From DASXVX01 sp036504075 (GTDB lineage Bacteria; Bacillota; Sulfobacillia; Symbiobacteriales; Symbiobacteriaceae), in assembly GCA_036504075.1 (NCBI GenBank), contig DASXVX010000040.1, positions 1 to 47,333 of the forward strand: 47,333 nt of DNA, in the 5' to 3' direction. A program made the translations under genes and the position numbers. Of this stretch, positions 43,007 to 47,333 are shown piece by piece (within the stretch, counting starts at the first letter, position 1; each line of letters begins with the position of its first letter). Below the pieces are notes generated by a model. That model saw only the letters and a list, made by a program, of their open reading frames with translations, made no database searches and had not been told where the DNA came from.

Positions 43007-44218
43007 GTGTTGGCGGATGACGTATTGAACAAAGCACGGGCACCTGCCCCGGGGCTTGCCATGGCCATTCTGAATGAGGCTGCGGAAACGGCCCGCTCCT
43101 ATCGGCACGACCCCGGCCGCCCGCTGGTGGGGTACGTCCTGGTTACCATCGACCGGGATTCGATCGACCGGGATTCGATCGACCGGGATTCGATCGAACG
43201 GGATTCGACCGACCGGGATGCCGGCGGCAGGGAGTGCGGGCGGACCCACATTTTCCTGGAGAACGGCGAGACACTTACCAGCCGGACGGCGGACGGGTCG
43301 TTCTACTACGAGGCCTGGATTGTCACGGACGGACTGCCGGTCAGCCTGGGCGCGTTTAACACGTCCCTCACCGGCGAAGGGACCGCCGGCGCCATCCGGC
43401 CGCTTTCGGAACTGGCGACGAACGAGGCCAAAGGGATCCGAATCACGGCGGAACCGTTCGGCGGCAGCCCGTTCGGCCACACCTCGGTGCTAGAAGGCCC
43501 CTTGCTCTGGCTGGCGGGCGGGCCGGCCCGGGAGGCCCTGGCGGCGGCCCCGGTCGAGGCCTCGTCTGAGGTCCCGGTCCCCGCATTCGCGAGTCCGCCG
43601 GCCCGGGAACCGTGGCCGGGCCAGGGAGCCTGGTCCGGCGAGGGTCAGATCCCGGCCGCGGCGGCGCCCGCCGCCGCCTCCGCACCGCCGGTCGCCACCC
43701 AGGTCGTGGACGCCCGGCAGCCTGAGTCCGCGGCCGTTCAGCCCACCGCCGGGCGGTCGGCGGCGGTCAAGATGGAAGAGTTGCGGCTTGAGCCGGCCCC
43801 GGCGGAGTCCGGCGCTCCCGCCCCCTCCGCCCCGGGCGTCCTGACACTGAGCGCCCCGCTGGCGGGCCGGCATCCCATGGCGCCCAGGGCCGCCGGCCAC
43901 GCCGTTCTGCACAAGCATCCCGGCAGCCTGACCATCACCGTGCGGGGGCTGCCCACGCCGCCTTCGCTGGGCCGCGATCCCACCACGGACCGGCCGTTCA
44001 CCGCCTACCGGGTCTGGCTGATGCAGCAGCGCACCGGGTCGAAGCTCCCCCTTGGTCATTGTGTCCGGGTCTGGGGCGACAACTTCCGGTTCGAAAGCGA
44101 AGGCGGCCTGCCGCTGGGCCGCTACGATACCATCGTCATCACCGCCGACGATCGGACCGCCCCCTCGCCCAATCCGGGGGCGCCTCAGGTGCTGGCGGGG
44201 TCCTACAACGCCAATTGA
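43007..44218 (+). CDS. Unknown protein with two anti-sigma-K-like beta domains
   Basis: 403 residues from a GTG 7-8 nt after GGAGGGG. Residues about 75-175 (SFYYEAWIVTDGLPVSLGAF) and 305-403 (FTAYRVWLMQQRTG, LPLGHCVRVWGDNFRFESEG) both contain the aromatic-x-W-hydrophobic pattern and strand spacing of the extracytoplasmic RskA/anti-sigma-K domain. A 120-residue Ala/Pro-rich linker separates them. No signal peptide or membrane segment is seen. Five IDRDS-like units (15-bp repeats, 43148-43222) sit at the start of the first domain. Function unknown; the domain assignment is tentative. Confidence 0.7.
   Translation: MLADDVLNKARAPAPGLAMAILNEAAETARSYRHDPGRPLVGYVLVTIDRDSIDRDSIDRDSIERDSTDRDAGGRECGRTHIFLENGETLTSRTADGSFYYEAWIVTDGLPVSLGAFNTSLTGEGTAGAIRPLSELATNEAKGIRITAEPFGGSPFGHTSVLEGPLLWLAGGPAREALAAAPVEASSEVPVPAFASPPAREPWPGQGAWSGEGQIPAAAAPAAASAPPVATQVVDARQPESAAVQPTAGRSAAVKMEELRLEPAPAESGAPAPSAPGVLTLSAPLAGRHPMAPRAAGHAVLHKHPGSLTITVRGLPTPPSLGRDPTTDRPFTAYRVWLMQQRTGSKLPLGHCVRVWGDNFRFESEGGLPLGRYDTIVITADDRTAPSPNPGAPQVLAGSYNAN
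43148..43222 (+). repeat. Five 15-bp tandem units in a coding region
   Basis: ATCGACCGGGATTCG three times without change, then two copies with 1-3 changes; it encodes IDRDS-IDRDS-IDRDS-IERDS-TDRDA. In-frame length variation between strains is expected. Confidence 0.95.
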
Positions 44219-44223
44219 AGCCA

Positions 44224-44401
44224 GTTGCCTCCCGCCTTTTGCTCCGCAAAATTACAGTTGCCTCCCGCCTTTTGCTCCGCAAAAGTCTGCCGGCCACCAC
44301 GGCGACTGATTTCGTCAGTCGCGGTCTGCCGGCCACCACGGCGACTGATTTCGTCAGTCGCGGTCTGCCGGCCGCTCCGGCGACTGACTCTGTCAGTCGC
44401 G
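44224..44401. repeat. Array of composite palindromic repeats: two A and three B units
   Basis: Two A modules (44224-44251 and 44257-44284, 33-bp step), then three 39-bp B units starting at 44285, 44324 and 44363. Each B unit is GTCTGCCGGCC-ACCACGG followed by the CGACTGA...TCAGTCG palindrome; the loop changes from TTTC to CTCT while the arms stay paired. It fills the space between two converging genes. Confidence 0.93.
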
Positions 44402-44433
44402 AAAAAAAGCCCGGCGGGTCTCTCCCGCCGGGC
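44402..44433 (-). terminator. Terminator of ftsK
   Basis: GCCCGGCGGG/CCCGCCGGGC, 10-bp perfect stem with a 5-nt loop (TCTCT), followed on the minus strand by seven T residues (44402-44408). Confidence 0.92.
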
Positions 44434-44439
44434 GGTTTA

Positions 44440-47016
44440 CTATTCCTCGTCGTCGTCGGTAGCCGCCGTTTCGTCGGCGTCCTTGAACATGTCTCGCCAC
44501 TGCGGAATCGTGATCAGCACGTCCCGGGGCTTGGAGCCCTGGTGCGGGCCGATGAAGCCCCGCTCCTCCATCATGTCGATCAACCGGGCGGCCTTGTTGT
44601 AGTTGCACCGGAGCCGCCGCTGCAAGATAGAGACGGAAGCCTGTCCGTGCTCGATGACCACCCGCACCGCCTGCGGGAAAATCGCATCTGCCGCCGAGGA
44701 GGCCGGCTCGCCGTTCTCCGCACCGCCGGCGCCGCCGCCCCCACCCCTGGACTTGCCGCCGCTCACATCCACAGCCACCTCTTCGGCCGTGAAGACCGGT
44801 TTCGCCTGGTGGGAGACGAACTTGACCAGTTCCTCCACCTCTTTGTCCCCGATAAAGGCGCCCTGGGCCCGCATGGCCTTGGAGAGCCCCGTGGGATGGT
44901 AGAGCATGTCGCCCCGGCCCAGCAGCCGCTCCGCCCCGGCGTAGTCCATAATGACCCGGGAGTCGACCTGGGACGAAACGGCAAAGGCAACACGGGACGG
45001 AATGTTCGCCTTGATCAGGCCCGTGATCACGTCCACCCGGGGCGACTGGGTCGCGATGACCAGGTGCATGCCGCAGGCACGGGCCATTTGCGCCAGGCGG
45101 CAGATGGCGTCTTCCACGTCCACCGGCGCCACCATCATCAGGTCGGCCAGTTCGTCGATGAAAATCACGATAAACGGCAACGGCTTGCGGGGATGCTCCG
45201 GGTCCGGCCCGGGGTCGTCCAGGCACATCTGGTTATACTGCTGAATGTTTCGGGCGCCGGAGGCGGCGAACAGCTCGTAGCGGTTCTCCATCTCCTTGAC
45301 GGCGCCCTTCAGGTACCCCGCCGCTTTCTTCGTGTCGGTGATGACCGGCGCCATCAGGTGCGGGATGCCGTTATACGTCGAGAGTTCGACCATTTTCGGG
45401 TCGACCATGAGCATTTTGACTTCGTCCGGCCGGGCCTTAAAGAGAATCGAGCAGATGATGGTATTCATGCAGACCGATTTGCCCGAGCCAGTCGAGCCGG
45501 CGATGAGCAGGTGCGGCATTTTCGCCAGGTCGCCCACCACGGGGTTGCCGGCGTTGTCCTTGCCGAAGGCGATCGCCAACCGGGACGGGTTGCCCTGGAA
45601 CAACGGGGTCTCCATGACTTCCCGCAGGGGCACCGCCAGCCGCTCCTTGTTCGGCACCTCGATGCCGACGGCGGACTTGCCCGGAATCGGCGCCTCAATG
45701 CGGATATCCTCCGCCGCCAGCGCCAGCGCCAAGTCGTCGGCCAGCACCGTGAACTTGTTGACCCGCACGCCTTCGCCCGGCTGCAGCTCATAACGGGTGA
45801 TGGCCGGGCCGGGGCTGATTTCGATGACCCGGGCCTCCACGCCGAAGGTCTTGAGCGTCCGCTCCAGCAGCCCCGCCCGCTCTAGGTGGTCCTGCTTGCT
45901 GGCACCCACCTTGATAATCGGCTTGGGCAGCATCTGAATCGTGGGGAGCGTGTACGACCCGCCCAGCTTGTCCGGGTCGACCTGCAACTGCCCCCGGGCG
46001 TTCGGCACCAGCTTCACCGTCGGCTTATCCGAAGCGGCCTGCACGGATTTGGCGGCCCTGGCCCCCATGTCGGTGACCTTGTCGTCCCAGGGTGGCGGCT
46101 CCGCCCGCCGGATTACCGGCTCGGCCTTCGCCGGATCAGACCCGGTCCCGGGATGCGCGGGCTCCGGGGGCGGCGGGGGAATGCGAATCACCGGCATGTC
46201 CGCCATGGGCCCGGCCTTGAGGTCAACCCTGGGTTCAGCCTTGGGGTCTGCTTTCGCGCGCGGACCGATGGTGTTCAGGTCCTCCGACGCGGCCTGCCTG
46301 GGCCGCCCGACCAGCGGCTCGGCCGTCCCCTTCGGCTCCTTCGGCTCCTTCTCGCCTTTCGGGCGGGTCGTCACCAGCGTGTAAAAGTCGCCGGCCACGC
46401 CTTTCGCGTTCCGGGCGCCGCCCTCCAGCCGCTCTTTCCCCCAGTGAAGCACGCCGCCGAACGTCATCTCCGTATTGAGCACCAGCCCGACCAACATGAA
46501 GGCCACCAGCACGACGTAACGCCCGGCGGCGCCAAAAACCGTGGTCAAGGGCCGGGTCAGGGCAAAGCCGATCATGCCGCCACCCAGGCCGTTCAGCGCG
46601 TTCTCCCACTCGCCGCCCTGCGGATGCCCGCCGAACGCCCAGAGCTGGAAAACGACCAGAACGCCCAGCATCAGGATCAGCAGGCCGGTGGCCCGCCACC
46701 CCCAGGTAAACGGCTGCTTGTGGTAGCGCAGATAAATCAGATGCAGGCCCAGCCAGAAGAGAAAGAGCGCGGCCATCCAGGCCCCGTACCCACCGGCGAT
46801 GGACCGGAGCCCGCTGCTGATAATGCCGCCGAGCCACCCGCCGCCCCGTCCGGCCAGCGCCAGCACGAAATAGACGCCGGCCGCCGCAAACAGCAGCCCG
46901 ATGATCTCCTGACGGACATCCGTCCCCTGCGGTCCGACCGGCGCCCTCGCCTGACGGTTCCGCACCCGCCGTTCCTCCACCAGCGAACCCTCCTCGGCGC
47001 GAACTCTTGACGTCAC
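44440..47016 (-). CDS. ftsK: DNA translocase FtsK/SpoIIIE
   Basis: 858 residues from the GTG at 47016; another GTG four codons earlier lies inside the SD. Four to five membrane segments (about residues 30-180) anchor it at the septum, a Pro/Lys-rich linker (about 220-360) follows, then the motor: alpha domain, Walker A AGSTGSGKSVCMN, Walker B FIVIFIDELADLMM, and the C-terminal gamma winged helix (QASVSILQRRLRCNYNKAAR) that reads polar DNA sequences. It pumps DNA through the division or sporulation septum. Repeat arrays lie on both sides of the gene. Confidence 0.96.
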   Translation of the reverse strand: MTSRVRAEEGSLVEERRVRNRQARAPVGPQGTDVRQEIIGLLFAAAGVYFVLALAGRGGGWLGGIISSGLRSIAGGYGAWMAALFLFWLGLHLIYLRYHKQPFTWGWRATGLLILMLGVLVVFQLWAFGGHPQGGEWENALNGLGGGMIGFALTRPLTTVFGAAGRYVVLVAFMLVGLVLNTEMTFGGVLHWGKERLEGGARNAKGVAGDFYTLVTTRPKGEKEPKEPKGTAEPLVGRPRQAASEDLNTIGPRAKADPKAEPRVDLKAGPMADMPVIRIPPPPPEPAHPGTGSDPAKAEPVIRRAEPPPWDDKVTDMGARAAKSVQAASDKPTVKLVPNARGQLQVDPDKLGGSYTLPTIQMLPKPIIKVGASKQDHLERAGLLERTLKTFGVEARVIEISPGPAITRYELQPGEGVRVNKFTVLADDLALALAAEDIRIEAPIPGKSAVGIEVPNKERLAVPLREVMETPLFQGNPSRLAIAFGKDNAGNPVVGDLAKMPHLLIAGSTGSGKSVCMNTIICSILFKARPDEVKMLMVDPKMVELSTYNGIPHLMAPVITDTKKAAGYLKGAVKEMENRYELFAASGARNIQQYNQMCLDDPGPDPEHPRKPLPFIVIFIDELADLMMVAPVDVEDAICRLAQMARACGMHLVIATQSPRVDVITGLIKANIPSRVAFAVSSQVDSRVIMDYAGAERLLGRGDMLYHPTGLSKAMRAQGAFIGDKEVEELVKFVSHQAKPVFTAEEVAVDVSGGKSRGGGGGAGGAENGEPASSAADAIFPQAVRVVIEHGQASVSILQRRLRCNYNKAARLIDMMEERGFIGPHQGSKPRDVLITIPQWRDMFKDADETAATDDDEE

Positions 47017-47111
47017 GGGTCTTCCCACCTATTGCTAGTTAAGTATACCATAAGACATTGCCGCTGCGGGAGAATTCGGTGTGGTACCCATTGCCTCCCA
47101 AAGGAAAATTA

Positions 47112-47228
47112 GTTGCCTCCCGCCTTTTGCTCGCGACTGACGGAGTCAGTCGCGGTCTGCCGGCCACCGCGGCGACTGACGGAGTCAGTCGCGGTCTGCC
47201 GACCACCACGGCGACTGACGGAGTCAGT
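47112..47228. repeat. Array of B-type palindromic repeats upstream of ftsK
   Basis: A shortened A module (GTTGCCTCCCGCCTTTTGCTC) runs straight into a B palindrome at 47131, followed by two further B units with the same 39-bp step (GTCTGCC at 47155 and 47194). The last palindrome stops at CAGT (47228), where the group II intron end begins. Confidence 0.92.
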
Positions 47229-47333
47229 ATAGGGTAGGCCAGCTTCCTCACGGAAACTGGCCCCCGCCCAAACCGGACGTGCGCTATTAACGCATCCGGC
47301 TTTCTCTACTGTTGCCCCATTTCAGGGAGTGCC
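47229..47333 (-). mobile_element. 3' end of a group II intron (runs off the window)
   Basis: On the minus strand 47303-47270 is a 34-nt domain V hairpin (AAAGCCGGATGCG ... GCACGTCCGGTTT, with AGC triad and CG bulge), the standard length. Then comes domain VI (GGCCAG...CTGGCC) and the 3' end CCTACCCTAT at 47229. The reverse transcriptase and 5' part would lie to the right of the window. The 3' exon begins inside a B palindrome. Confidence 0.85.

Noticed and set aside
44285..44401. CRISPR-like array
   Set aside because: The 39-bp units follow one another without unique spacers, each unit is itself a hairpin, and no cas gene is present; this is a tandem palindromic repeat.

Overview
The window comes from a high-G+C, endospore-forming Firmicute (Bacillota). 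The sporulation markers are a Spo0E-like phosphatase, SpoVS, a SpoIID/LytB protein and a SigI/RsgI pair. The order ruvC-ruvA-ruvB ... spoIID-queA-tgt ... yajC is typical of clostridial-type genomes. Group II intron pieces together with high G+C suggest a Symbiobacterium-like or related deep lineage, but this is inference. Almost every gene lies on the minus strand; only spo0E-like/spoVS and one unknown gene near 43-44 kb are on the plus strand.

Layout. (1) 0.1-2.2 kb: mraZ-rsmH-ftsL with a MraZ operator; the cluster stops at a strong terminator after ftsL. (2) 2.3-5.9 kb: an ABC-2 exporter (ATPase and two permeases) with an alpha/beta hydrolase. (3) 6.2-6.7 kb: spo0E-like and spoVS; SpoVS appears to start at ACG inside the end of the upstream gene. 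(4) 6.8-8.6 kb: nucleotidyltransferase, 5-formyl-THF cyclo-ligase, ASCH protein. (5) 8.7-15.2 kb: a propionyl-CoA/methylmalonyl-CoA module (mutase large and small subunits, epimerase, carboxyltransferase, biotin carrier, small accessory subunit, biotin carboxylase). (6) 15.4-17.4 kb: a HAD phosphatase, about 670 bp without a gene, and an unknown protein. (7) 17.5-28 kb: gdh, yajC, GNAT, tgt, queA, spoIID-like, rsgI, sigI, ruvBAC. (8) 28.2-34.4 kb: two JAMM metalloproteases and an E1-like enzyme, then nadE, an M20 amidohydrolase, sat and cysH (sulfate assimilation). (9) 34.5-36.3 kb: a scrap zone with a group II intron 3' end, a decayed IS with terminal inverted repeats, and a truncated FRG-domain gene. 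(10) 36.4-42.7 kb: a compact catabolic operon (acyl-CoA dehydrogenase, biotin carrier, AtuA split in two genes, a terpene-cyclase-fold protein, enoyl-CoA hydratase, carboxyltransferase) resembling the Atu/Liu acyclic terpene and leucine pathways. (11) 43-44.2 kb: an unknown two-domain protein. (12) 44.4-47.0 kb: the FtsK/SpoIIIE translocase, bracketed by arrays of a palindromic repeat; a second group II intron end enters from the right inside one of those palindromes.

How it fits together: the two acyl-CoA modules are complementary. The 36-43 kb operon has a carrier and a carboxyltransferase but no biotin carboxylase, and may borrow the one at 8.7 kb. Propionyl-CoA would enter the TCA cycle through the mutase module. 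The JAMM/E1/CysH/Sat group suggests protein-thiocarboxylate sulfur transfer, although no ubiquitin-like carrier gene is visible here. The most unusual items are the ACG-start spoVS, the composite palindrome family with an intron inside it, the AtuA/terpene-cyclase-fold operon, and the unknown plus-strand two-domain protein.
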